From the NCBI RefSeq assembly GCF_000622225.1, contig NZ_JHWD01000017.1:1-64000 (forward strand): DNA of 64,000 bases, read 5' to 3'. The DNA is from Roseomonas mucosa ATCC BAA-692 (lineage in GTDB: Bacteria > Pseudomonadota > Alphaproteobacteria > Acetobacterales > Acetobacteraceae). The notes below the pieces were generated by a model. That model worked only from the letters and a program-made list of their open reading frames with translations, searched no databases and was not told the origin of the DNA. A program made the position numbers and the translations under genes. Below, in pieces: positions 8,686 through 16,398 of the stretch (its first letter is position 1; each line of letters begins with the position of its first letter).

Positions 8686-9319
8686 GCAGCGGAATCCGTC
8701 CGGCTTCGTCGAGGCAGAGGAGCAGCCGGGGCACGGGCGGGCCGTCCATCGGCGGGGAGCGGTGCACCAGCCCGCGGCCGGGCGCGGAGGGGTGGGCATC
8801 GCCCTTGAGGATCGCGGCATCGCCGGTGCCCAGGCGCGCGGGCACGGGCCCCTGCCGCGGGTCGTGGGCGCGGGCGGCCTCCGCCCCGAACAGGGGCAGC
8901 CATTCCGTGCCCGCCCCGGCATAGGTGCAGAGCAGGCGCAGTCCCACCGCATCGGCATGGAAGCGGCGGCAGGCATCGCCGGCGACGCCTTCCAGCCGGG
9001 CCTGGATGCGCTTGCGGCCGAGGATCACGGAGAAGCTGACCGCCAGCCAGCGGATGTCGCGCAGCAGGGCGGGCGGCAACGGCGCCGGCAGCTTCGCGGC
9101 GAGGCGGAGGGCGCAGTCCTCGGCCTCCTCCTCCACCGCCACGCGGAAGGGGGCGAGGCGCAGCAGGGCCTGCAGGCCGGTGGGTTCCGGCGGCGGGCGC
9201 TGCCAGATGGCGAGCGGCACGTCGGGCCGGCGGATCTCCATCAGCACGCCAGGGTCGGCGGCGGCCAGGATGCGGAGGGCGCCGTCATCGGGCGCGGTCA
9301 GGGTCTCGCTGAGGAACAC
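8669..9319 (-). CDS. DUF1826 domain protein, zinc-starvation associated
   Basis: A 216-residue protein starting [20 protein letters not shown] and containing the family segments [39 protein letters not shown], and [25 protein letters not shown] near the C-terminus. DUF1826 has no established activity; the His, Cys and Asp residues in FHAD and VHRSPP are plausible metal ligands, which is inference. It is the first gene of a three-gene overlapping operon (DUF1826, CobW GTPase, DUF6525-like), and a Zur-like palindrome lies 19-32 bases upstream of its start. This neighbourhood is known from predicted Zur regulons of alphaproteobacteria. Confidence 0.85.
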   Translation of the reverse strand: MFLSETLTAPDDGALRILAAADPGVLMEIRRPDVPLAIWQRPPPEPTGLQALLRLAPFRVAVEEEAEDCALRLAAKLPAPLPPALLRDIRWLAVSFSVILGRKRIQARLEGVAGDACRRFHADAVGLRLLCTYAGAGTEWLPLFGAEAARAHDPRQGPVPARLGTGDAAILKGDAHPSAPGRGLVHRSPPMDGPPVPRLLLCLDEAGRIPLHDHAL

Positions 9320-9337
9320 GACCCGGGGTTTATACGG

Positions 9338-9351
9338 AACGTTATAACATT
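9338..9351 (-). promoter_or_regulatory. Zur-like operator
   Basis: AATGTTATAACGTT (minus strand) is a near-perfect palindrome centred on GTTATAAC, set in an unusually A+T-rich patch just before the DUF1826 start. It resembles Zur boxes (ATGTTATA...). Zinc-bound Zur would then repress the DUF1826-CobW operon. No zur gene is in the window. Confidence 0.55.
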
Positions 9352-9421
9352 ACAACACCTGGATCGCCGCTCCCGGATCCTGGGGCCCCGGGGGCTTTGC
9401 CCCGGGGCCGGAGGCCGCCCG

Positions 9422-10957
9422 CTACCAGCTCCGCAGGCGGCGCAGGCGCGGGGTCTTCTTGTGCTGGTGCTCGCCCATGCGCCCGAGCAGCGAGTCCAGC
9501 TCGGCGATGGCGCGGTGCAGGTAGGGGCCCTTGTTCAGCATGACGCATTCGGCCCGCGCCGCCATCGCGGCGTCGGTCATCTCGCCGCGCGAGGGCGCGC
9601 CCTTCTTGATCAGCCGCTCCAGCACCTGGGTCGCCCAGATCACCGGCACATGCGCGGCCTCGCCCAGCCAGAGGATCTCCTCCTGCATCTCCGCCATCCG
9701 GGCGAAGCCGATCTCCACCGCCAGATCGCCACGCGCGATCATGATCGCCGTCGGCTGCTGCCCGGCGGCACGCGTCAGGATGGCCGGCAGGGCACGGACA
9801 GCCCGCGTGGTTTCGATCTTCAGGATCAGCGACAGGTTCCGCCAGTCGTCGGGCCGGCGGCGCTGCAGCTCCTCCTGGAGCAGGGCCACGTCCTGGGCCG
9901 ACTGCACGAAGGAATAGCCGATGCCATCGGCATGCCGCGCGACGAAGTCCAGGTCCTGCCGGTCCTGGTCGGTCAGCGCGGCGCAGTGCAGGTCGGTGTC
10001 GGGGAAGTTGATGCCCTTCTCCGCCTTCAGCTTCATGCTGCCGCCCGCCACGGTGCTGACGCGCGCCACCAGCCCCCAGCTCTCCACCCGCTCGATGCTG
10101 GCGCCCAGCTTGCCGTCGTCGATGAACAGCCGCTCTCCCGGCCGGACCATGGTCAGCACCTCGCCCAGCGTGCATTCCACCGCCGCATGCGGCCCCTCCA
10201 GCGCCACCGCCCCGATCCCGCCGGGCGGGGTGACGACCAGCCGGTCGCCTTCCGCCACGCGGTGCGCGCCGGCCACCCGCACCTCGCCGGTGCGGATCTT
10301 CGGTCCGCCCAGATCCATGATCACCTTCATGCGCCGGCCGGTGGCGGCCTCGGCCGCATGGACATGCGCGATCATGCGCTGCCATGCCTCCCGCCCGTCA
10401 TGGGCGCAGTTGATCCGCACCGCCTCCACGCCACGCTCCGCCAGCTTCCGCATGAAGGCGGGGTCGTCGGCGGCCTCGCTCGGGCAGGTGACCAGCAGAT
10501 GCACCGGCCGCTGCGGCGAGGCCGGGCCCAGCACCATCCGCGTCCGTTCCGCGAGGTGGCGCTCCCCGTCGAAGAAGGCGGTGGGCGACACCAGTGGCTC
10601 CTCGGGCGGCCGCCCGGCCAGGGCCGCCAGGGCACGCTCCACACTTTCCAGCACGGGCAGCACGCGGCTTTCCAGCCGGCCCAGCGAGGAAAGGCCCAGC
10701 AGCATCAGCGGCCGCTGCAAGGGCCGCAGGTCCCGGTGCCGCAGCGCCAGATAGCAGGCGAGGTTCTCCGCGCCTGGCCGGAAGTCGGGCTGGTGGAGCG
10801 AGCCCTCCCATTGCCGCACCAAGCCGCGCCCTTCCTCGCGCACCGCCTTCAGCAGAGCCCGGATCTCGGCATGCAGGGCCGGCACGTCCACCGGCCGGTC
10901 CTCCTCGGGGATTGGCTGCCCTGCAGCTTCGGAAGACCGGGCGGGATCGTCGGGCAT
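9422..10957 (-). CDS. Pyruvate kinase-like protein with N-terminal extension and no C-terminal domain
   Basis: A 511-residue protein. Residues from about 150 match pyruvate kinase: EAVRINCAHDGREAWQRMI, IMDLGGPKIRTGEV (barrel and B-domain entry), LFIDDGKLGASI, LILKIETTRAV (catalytic Lys and metal Glu), MIARGDLAVEIGFARMAEMQEEIL and RGEMTDAAMAARAECVMLNKGPY. The usual allosteric C-terminal domain of about 110 residues is missing; instead there is a 145-residue helical N-terminal extension (PALHAEIRALLKAVREEG, QWEGSLHQPDFRPGAENL, YLALRHRDLRPLQRPLMLLG). I took ATG 10957 as start; an upstream in-frame region looks non-coding. The likely reaction is phosphoenolpyruvate plus ADP to pyruvate plus ATP, but allosteric control must differ. 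It stands alone, next to the quinate cluster. Confidence 0.8.
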   Translation of the reverse strand: MPDDPARSSEAAGQPIPEEDRPVDVPALHAEIRALLKAVREEGRGLVRQWEGSLHQPDFRPGAENLACYLALRHRDLRPLQRPLMLLGLSSLGRLESRVLPVLESVERALAALAGRPPEEPLVSPTAFFDGERHLAERTRMVLGPASPQRPVHLLVTCPSEAADDPAFMRKLAERGVEAVRINCAHDGREAWQRMIAHVHAAEAATGRRMKVIMDLGGPKIRTGEVRVAGAHRVAEGDRLVVTPPGGIGAVALEGPHAAVECTLGEVLTMVRPGERLFIDDGKLGASIERVESWGLVARVSTVAGGSMKLKAEKGINFPDTDLHCAALTDQDRQDLDFVARHADGIGYSFVQSAQDVALLQEELQRRRPDDWRNLSLILKIETTRAVRALPAILTRAAGQQPTAIMIARGDLAVEIGFARMAEMQEEILWLGEAAHVPVIWATQVLERLIKKGAPSRGEMTDAAMAARAECVMLNKGPYLHRAIAELDSLLGRMGEHQHKKTPRLRRLRSW

Positions 10958-11051
10958 GCGGCATCTCCTGCGGGACAACCGCCTTTCTAGCGCGGCCTGC
11001 CCGGCCCCGGCGTGAAGCTGCCGTGACGCGGCGCCGACAAGGCGTGCCGGA

Positions 11052-12911
11052 TCAGCCCCGCTTGGCCTGTGCCGCCATGCGCACCGTGGCATTGGCCGCG
11101 CCGAAGCCGGTGGCGCCGCGGCGCTCGATCATCTCGAAGAAGAAGCGGTGCTCGAAGGCGCGCAGGTAGAAATGCAGCAGCTCGCCCCCCGCATCACGGT
11201 CGTAGAGCACGTCATGCTGCTGCAGCCTGCGCAGGAAATCGTCGTCCAGTCCCCATTTCGCCTGCAGGTCGTCGTAGTAGTTCGCCGGCATCGACAGGGT
11301 TTCCGCCCCGCGCCGGCGCACGTCCCGAACGCTGGCGAAGATGTCGGCCGTGTCGAAGGCGATGTGGTGCACGCCCGCCCCGGCGAAGGCGGTGACGAAG
11401 CGGCCGGTGGAGGTCTTCTGCCCCTCCGAGATGTTCAGCGGCAGGCGCAGCGCGCCGTTGCCGGACACCACGGCGCGGCTGCGCACCAACCCCTGCGGAT
11501 CGGCGAGGTCCCAGATCGACTGCGGCTCCAGCCCGAAGACACTGCGCCAGAACAGGACGGCGGAATCCATCGTGCCGTTGGGCAGGGCGAGCGCGACATG
11601 GTCGATGCTGGCGAAGCCGCTGTCGCCAGCCACCACGCCTTCCTCCAGCATGGCGAAATCGTCCTGCCAGCAGCTTTTCCCCGGCCGCGGCGCCTCGACC
11701 AGCAGGATCAGCGTGCCGTCCGTGTTGCGGATGCCCGAGATCGGCAGTTCGCCCTCGCCCCGGTGCTCCTGCCAGTCGGAGCAGAGCAGCTTGCGGGCGC
11801 GCGTCAGGGTCTGCTCCACATCGTCCACCCGCACGGCGAAGGCGCAGACCGAGGGACCGTGGAGCTGGAAATGCTCGGAGGCGGCGCTATCCTGCTCGCT
11901 GTTCAGCACCAGGGAAACATCGCTCTGGCGGTAGAGGTCCACATCCTTGCTGCGGTGCCGTCCGACGCGGCGGAAGCCGATGCGTTCCAGATAGGTGGCG
12001 AGCTTGCGCCGCGCACTCTCGTCCACCGCGAATTCCAGGAACTCCACCCGCTCCGCCACCGGCGGCGGCGGCAGGTCCAGCACGCCGGTGCGGGATTCGG
12101 TGAAGATCAGCGAGCGCAGCCCGTCGCGCGCCGTGGCACGGGCCGGAAGGGTGCGGAAATCGTCGTTGAAGATTTCCAGCGACAAGGGGCCGCGATAGCC
12201 GGAGGCCACCACCGCGCGGGTGAAATCCTCCACCGGCAGGTCGCCCTGGCCGGGGAAGTTGCGGAAGTGCCGGCTCCAGGACAGCACGTCCATGGTCAGC
12301 TTCGGCGCGTCGGCGAGCTGCACGAAGAAGATGCGATCGCCGGGCACCTGGGCGATGCCGGAAGGGTCGTCGCCCAGGGACAGGGTGTGGAAGCTGTCGA
12401 GGATCAGCCCCAGGCCAGGGTGGCCCGCCTGCTGCACGATCTTCCAGGCATGGCTCCAGCGCCGGATGTTCTGGCCCCAGGCCAGGGCCTCGAAGCCGAC
12501 GCGCAGGCCGCGCTTCGCCGCCCGCTCCGCCATCTCCCGCAGGTCGGCGGCGGCCCGGGCATCGTCGTCCAGGCTGTGCGGCTGCGTGTTGGAGCAGACC
12601 AGCAGCAGGTCGGTGCCCAGCGCCTGCATCACGTCGAACTTGCGCTCGGCGCGGTCCATGTTGCGGGCGCGCTGCGGCTCCGGCATGGCCTCGAAGTCGC
12701 GGAAGGGCTGGAAGATGGCGATCTCCAGCCCCAGGTCGCGCGCCGCCTTGCGCACATCGGCGGGCGTGCCCTCGAAGGTGAGGAGGTCGTTCTCGAAGAT
12801 CTCCACCCCGTCGAAGCCTGCCGCGGCCGCCGCCTCCAGCTTGTCGAGCAGGTTTCCGCTCAGCGAGACCGTGGCGATCGAGCGCGCGAAGCGCGACTTC
12901 GTGGGCAGCAT
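11052..12911 (-). CDS. quiC: 3-dehydroshikimate dehydratase fused to a 4-hydroxyphenylpyruvate dioxygenase-like domain (QuiC type)
   Basis: Converts 3-dehydroshikimate to protocatechuate, joining quinate/shikimate breakdown to the beta-ketoadipate pathway. The 619-residue product has two parts. Residues 1 to about 280 form a xylose isomerase-like TIM barrel (IATVSLSGNLLDKLEAAAAAGFDGVEIFEND, VGFEALAWGQNIRRW, LILDSFHTLSLGDD, GPLSLEIFNDDFR). Residues from about 290 form two VOC half-domains resembling HPPD (SIDHVALALPNGTMDSAVLFWRS, GVHHIAFDTADIFASV, HDVLYDRDAGGELLHFYLRAF). This matches the known bacterial QuiC1 fusion. ATG 12911 (MLPTKSRFARSIAT) gives a family-like start; it lies 37 bases after the upstream BKACE gene. 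It is the last gene of the cluster. Confidence 0.9.
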   Translation of the reverse strand: MLPTKSRFARSIATVSLSGNLLDKLEAAAAAGFDGVEIFENDLLTFEGTPADVRKAARDLGLEIAIFQPFRDFEAMPEPQRARNMDRAERKFDVMQALGTDLLLVCSNTQPHSLDDDARAAADLREMAERAAKRGLRVGFEALAWGQNIRRWSHAWKIVQQAGHPGLGLILDSFHTLSLGDDPSGIAQVPGDRIFFVQLADAPKLTMDVLSWSRHFRNFPGQGDLPVEDFTRAVVASGYRGPLSLEIFNDDFRTLPARATARDGLRSLIFTESRTGVLDLPPPPVAERVEFLEFAVDESARRKLATYLERIGFRRVGRHRSKDVDLYRQSDVSLVLNSEQDSAASEHFQLHGPSVCAFAVRVDDVEQTLTRARKLLCSDWQEHRGEGELPISGIRNTDGTLILLVEAPRPGKSCWQDDFAMLEEGVVAGDSGFASIDHVALALPNGTMDSAVLFWRSVFGLEPQSIWDLADPQGLVRSRAVVSGNGALRLPLNISEGQKTSTGRFVTAFAGAGVHHIAFDTADIFASVRDVRRRGAETLSMPANYYDDLQAKWGLDDDFLRRLQQHDVLYDRDAGGELLHFYLRAFEHRFFFEMIERRGATGFGAANATVRMAAQAKRG

Positions 12912-12948
12912 GGCGGTCTTCCGGATGCTCGGGTCGGTAAGCCTCAGG

Positions 12949-13788
12949 TCAGGAGGCAGGGACCTGCGGGATCCCCAGCATGTCACGGGCCTGCCGCGCC
13001 GTCGCGACCGGCCGGTCGTACCGCGCGCACAGTTCCGCCACCCGCTTCACGAGCTGGGCATTGCTTTCCGCCAGGGTGTTCCTGTCCCAGCGGATATTGT
13101 CCTCCAGCCCGGTGCGGACATGGCCACCCATCTCCAGCGCCCAGTGGTTGACCTCCAGCTGGTGGCGGCCGATGCCGGCGGCGGTCCAGGTGGCGTCGGG
13201 CAGCATCTCCCGCAGCTTCCGGACCTCGAACTCCAGGATGTCGCGCCTGGCCGGCAGGGCGTGCTTCACGCCGAGCACGAACTGCACATGCGGCGGTGGC
13301 TTCAGCAGCCCCTGGTTCACCATGTCCACCGTGTTGTAGAGCATGGCGAGGTCGAAGGCCTCGATCTCCGGCTTGATGCCGTAGTCCAGCATCTGCTGCG
13401 CGAGGTGGCGCACGAAGTCGGGCGGGTTCTCGTAGACGATGGTGGGGAAGTTCACCGAGCCGGTGGCCAGCGAGGCCATGTCCGGCTTCAGGTAGAGCAT
13501 CGCCCCGCGCTGGTCCAGCGAGCGGCCGCGCCCGCCGGTCGAGAACTGAATGATGATGTCCGGGCAGTGCTTGCGGATGCCCTCCTGCAAGGCCGCGAAC
13601 TTCTCCGGGTCGGACGAGGAGCTCTCATCGGCATTGCGGACATGGACATGGACCAGGGCGGCCCCGGCCTCATAGGCGGCCTGGGTGGATTCCACCTGTT
13701 CCGGGATGGTGATCGGAACGGCGGGGTTGTCCTTCTTGCGCGGCACCGAGCCGGTGACGGCCACGCTGATGATGCAGGGCTCGCCCAT
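12949..13788 (-). CDS. Beta-keto acid cleavage enzyme (BKACE, DUF849)
   Basis: A 279-residue TIM-barrel enzyme of the BKACE family, which uses acetyl-CoA to cleave a beta-keto acid, giving acetoacetate and a new acyl-CoA. Family features are IISVAVTGSVPRKKDNPAVPITPE-like start, ALVHVHVRN with the zinc ligands His47 and His49, IIQFSTGGRG, EIEAFDLAMLYN, and the C-terminal GGHVRTGLEDNIRW. The gene lies between pcaF and quiC in the same orientation with a 33-base gap to pcaF. That position suggests beta-ketoadipate as substrate, which would yield succinyl-CoA and acetoacetate and bypass PcaIJ/PcaF; this is inference. Carnitine- or lysine-related substrates are the alternatives. Confidence 0.88.
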   Translation of the reverse strand: MGEPCIISVAVTGSVPRKKDNPAVPITIPEQVESTQAAYEAGAALVHVHVRNADESSSSDPEKFAALQEGIRKHCPDIIIQFSTGGRGRSLDQRGAMLYLKPDMASLATGSVNFPTIVYENPPDFVRHLAQQMLDYGIKPEIEAFDLAMLYNTVDMVNQGLLKPPPHVQFVLGVKHALPARRDILEFEVRKLREMLPDATWTAAGIGRHQLEVNHWALEMGGHVRTGLEDNIRWDRNTLAESNAQLVKRVAELCARYDRPVATARQARDMLGIPQVPAS

Positions 13789-13821
13789 GGTTCCGTTTCC
13801 TCCCCGGTCCTGCCGTCCGTC

Positions 13822-15024
13822 TCAGACGCGCTCGATCAGGGCCGCGATGCCCTGGCCGACGCCGATGCACATGGTGGCGATGGCGCGCTTGCCGCCCAGC
13901 GTCTCCAGTGCGTTCACCGAGGTCAGCGCGATGCGCGCGCCCGATGCGCCCAGCGGATGGCCCAGCGCGATGGCGCCGCCATGCGGGTTCACCTGCGGCG
14001 CGTCGTCCGGCAGGCCCAGGTCGCGCGTCACCGCCAGCGCCTGGCTGGCGAAGGCCTCGTTCAGCTCGATCAGGTCGATCTCGCCGATCGACAGGCCGGT
14101 GCGGGCCAGCAGCTTCTTCGTCGCAGGCGCCGGGCCGAAGCCCATGATGCGCGGCTCGACACCGGCCGTGGCCATGCTCACCACCCGGGCGCGCGGCGTC
14201 AGGCCGTATTTCCGGGCCGCCGCCTCGCTGGCGATGATCAGCGCTGCGGCGCCGTCATTGACGCCCGAGGCATTGCCCGCCGTGACCGTGCCGGGGGTGC
14301 GGAAGGGGGTCTTGAGCTTGGCCAGGCCCTCCAGCGTCGTCTCGGGGCGCGGGTGCTCGTCCACCTCCACCACCGTGTCGCCCTTGCGGCCGGGGATGGT
14401 GACGGGCACGATCTCGCGGGCGAAGAATCCCGCCTCCTGCGCCGCCTTGGCCTTCTGCTGCGAGCGATAGGCGAAGACGTCCTGGTCCTCGCGCGAGATG
14501 CCGAACTGCTCCGCCACGTTCTCGCCCGTCTCGGGCATGGAATCCGTGCCGTAGGTCTTCTTCATCATCGGATTGACGAAGCGCCAGCCGATGGTGGTGT
14601 CCTCGATCCTCGCCTCGCGCGAGAAGGCCGTCGCCGCCTTGCCCATCACGAAGGGCGCGCGGGTCATGCTTTCCACGCCGCCGGCGATCACCAGCTCCGC
14701 GTCGCCCGAGCGGATCATGCGCGCCGCCGTGCCCACGGCATCGAGGCCCGAGCCGCAGAGCCGGTTCAGCGTCGAGCCCGGCACCGCCACCGGCAGCCCG
14801 GCCAGCAGCACCGCCATGCGGGCCACGTCGCGGTTGTCCTCGCCCGCCTGGTTGGCGCAGCCGACATAGCAGTCGTCCACCGCCGCCCAGTCCACGCCCT
14901 TGTTGCGCTCCACCAGGGCGCGGAAGGTGTGGGCCAGCAGGTCGTCCGGGCGCACATCCTTCAGCGCGCCGGCATAGCGGCCGATCGGGGTGCGGACGAA
15001 GTCGCAGATGTAAGCGTCAGCCAT
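13822..15024 (-). CDS. pcaF: Beta-ketoadipyl-CoA thiolase
   Basis: Thiolase of 400 residues that splits 3-oxoadipyl-CoA with CoA into succinyl-CoA and acetyl-CoA, the last beta-ketoadipate step. The acyl-accepting cysteine is Cys90 in LNRLCGSGLDAV; HPLGASGARIAL and CIGVGQGIAAL carry the second-half His and Cys. The opening MADAYICDFVRTPIGRYAGAL is typical of PcaF, and the length is normal. Start ATG 15024 follows the pcaJ stop by 14 bases. The adjacent pcaI, pcaJ and pcaB genes support this substrate over acetoacetyl-CoA. Confidence 0.92.
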   Translation of the reverse strand: MADAYICDFVRTPIGRYAGALKDVRPDDLLAHTFRALVERNKGVDWAAVDDCYVGCANQAGEDNRDVARMAVLLAGLPVAVPGSTLNRLCGSGLDAVGTAARMIRSGDAELVIAGGVESMTRAPFVMGKAATAFSREARIEDTTIGWRFVNPMMKKTYGTDSMPETGENVAEQFGISREDQDVFAYRSQQKAKAAQEAGFFAREIVPVTIPGRKGDTVVEVDEHPRPETTLEGLAKLKTPFRTPGTVTAGNASGVNDGAAALIIASEAAARKYGLTPRARVVSMATAGVEPRIMGFGPAPATKKLLARTGLSIGEIDLIELNEAFASQALAVTRDLGLPDDAPQVNPHGGAIALGHPLGASGARIALTSVNALETLGGKRAIATMCIGVGQGIAALIERV

Positions 15025-15038
15025 GGTTCGCTCCCCTC

Positions 15039-15698
15039 TCAATCGGCCTGGTGCAGCCGGGCGCCGGTCTTCGCCTGCAGCGTGTCGAAATCCAGCCCCG
15101 GCACCATCTCGCGCACCACGAAGCCCTGCTCCGTGATGTCGATCACCGCGAGGTTGGTATAGACCCGCGTCACCGCGCGCCCGGCGGTCAACGGATAGGA
15201 GCATTCCTCCACCAGCCGCGGCCTGCCGTCCTTGGTGGTGTGCTCCATCACCACCCAGAGGCGCTTGGCGCCCACCGAGAGGTCCATGGCCCCGCCCACG
15301 GCGGGGGCGCTGTCATTGGCCGAGGTCGCCCAGTTGGCGATGTCGCCGTTCTGCGCCACCTCGAAGGCGCCGAGCACGCAGAGGTCCAGGTGCCCGCCCC
15401 GGATGATCGAGAAACTGTCCGCGTGGTGGAAGAAGCTGCCGCCCGGGGTCAGCGTCACATGCTGCTTGCCGGCGTTGATCAGCCAGGGATCGACCTTGCC
15501 TTCCTCCGGCGCCGGGCCCATGCCCAGCAGCCCGTTCTCGGAATGGATCACCACCTCATGGCCCGCCGGGATCTGGTCGGCCACCAGGGTCGGCACGCCG
15601 ATGCCCAGGTTGACGTACCAGCCCTCGGGAATGTCCTTTGCCACGCGCGCCGCCATCTGCGGGCGGCTGAGCGGCCTGAAGTTCACCGTCTCCGACAT
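15039..15698 (-). CDS. pcaJ: 3-oxoadipate CoA-transferase, subunit B
   Basis: Beta subunit (219 residues) of the succinyl-CoA:3-oxoadipate CoA-transferase, which activates beta-ketoadipate to its CoA ester. The catalytic glutamate is Glu54 in HSENGLLGMGP. NLGIGVPTLVADQIP, INAGKQHVTLTPGGSFFHHADSF and GAMDLSVGAKRLWVVMEH are typical of family I CoA-transferase B subunits. ATG 15698 is chosen over longer open frame upstream because it lies 16 bases after the pcaI stop and gives the standard N-terminus. Confidence 0.93.
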   Translation of the reverse strand: MSETVNFRPLSRPQMAARVAKDIPEGWYVNLGIGVPTLVADQIPAGHEVVIHSENGLLGMGPAPEEGKVDPWLINAGKQHVTLTPGGSFFHHADSFSIIRGGHLDLCVLGAFEVAQNGDIANWATSANDSAPAVGGAMDLSVGAKRLWVVMEHTTKDGRPRLVEECSYPLTAGRAVTRVYTNLAVIDITEQGFVVREMVPGLDFDTLQAKTGARLHQAD

Positions 15699-15714
15699 GT
15701 CTCGCTCCTCCGCC

Positions 15715-16398
15715 TCAGCTCTGGGGATCGCCGTAGGGAACATGCACCACGCGGTCGGTGAAGATGCCGGGCGTGACGATGGTCTCCGGGTCCAGTCCCC
15801 GCTCATCCTCGCAGAGATGCTGGGTCTGCACGACGGTGCATTTGCCCGCCATGGCCATCACCGGATTGAAGTTCCGGCCGGACTCCCGATAGACGAGGTT
15901 GCCCCAGCGGTCCGCCCGCCAGGCCTCGACCAGCGCGACGTCGCCCGGCAGGGCCTCCTCCAGGATGCAGGGGCGGCCATTGTACTCGCGCACCTCCTTG
16001 CCCTTGGCCAGCAGCGTGTTGGCGCCGGTCGGGGTGAAGAAGGCCGGCACGCCCGCGCCCGCGGCACGCATCCGCTCCGCCAGCGTGCCCTGCGGCACGA
16101 TCTCCAGCTCGATCTTCCCGGCCTTGTACAGCTCCTCGAAGACCACCGAGCCGGAGGAGCGCGGGAAGGAGCAGACGATCTTGCGCACCCGCCCCAGCTC
16201 CATCAGCTTCGCCAGGCCGGTGCGCCCGGTGCCCGCGTTGTTGGCGACGACGGTGAGGTCCTTCGCCCCCTGCTCCGCCAGTCCTTCGATCAGGGCATTG
16301 GGCTGTCCCACCGGGCCGAAGCCACCGATCAGCACGGTGGACCCGTCCTTCACCCCTTCCAGCGCCTCCGCGATCGAGCGGACGAATTTGTTGATCAT
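15715..16398 (-). CDS. pcaI: 3-oxoadipate CoA-transferase, subunit A
   Basis: Alpha subunit (227 residues) of the 3-oxoadipate CoA-transferase, partner of PcaJ encoded directly downstream. It starts MINKFVRSIAEALEGVKDGSTVLIGGFGPVGQPNALI, where the glycine-rich stretch binds CoA. Other family segments are VCSFPRSSGSVVFEELYKAGKIELEIVPQGTLAERMRAAG and FTPTGANTLLAKGKEVREYNG. Its ATG overlaps the pcaB stop (ATGA), so the two are likely translated together. Confidence 0.93.
   Translation of the reverse strand: MINKFVRSIAEALEGVKDGSTVLIGGFGPVGQPNALIEGLAEQGAKDLTVVANNAGTGRTGLAKLMELGRVRKIVCSFPRSSGSVVFEELYKAGKIELEIVPQGTLAERMRAAGAGVPAFFTPTGANTLLAKGKEVREYNGRPCILEEALPGDVALVEAWRADRWGNLVYRESGRNFNPVMAMAGKCTVVQTQHLCEDERGLDPETIVTPGIFTDRVVHVPYGDPQS

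Noticed and set aside
11148-13151. Large plus-strand frames across the quinate cluster
   Set aside because: They are antisense to quiC and its neighbours and show no recognisable domains.
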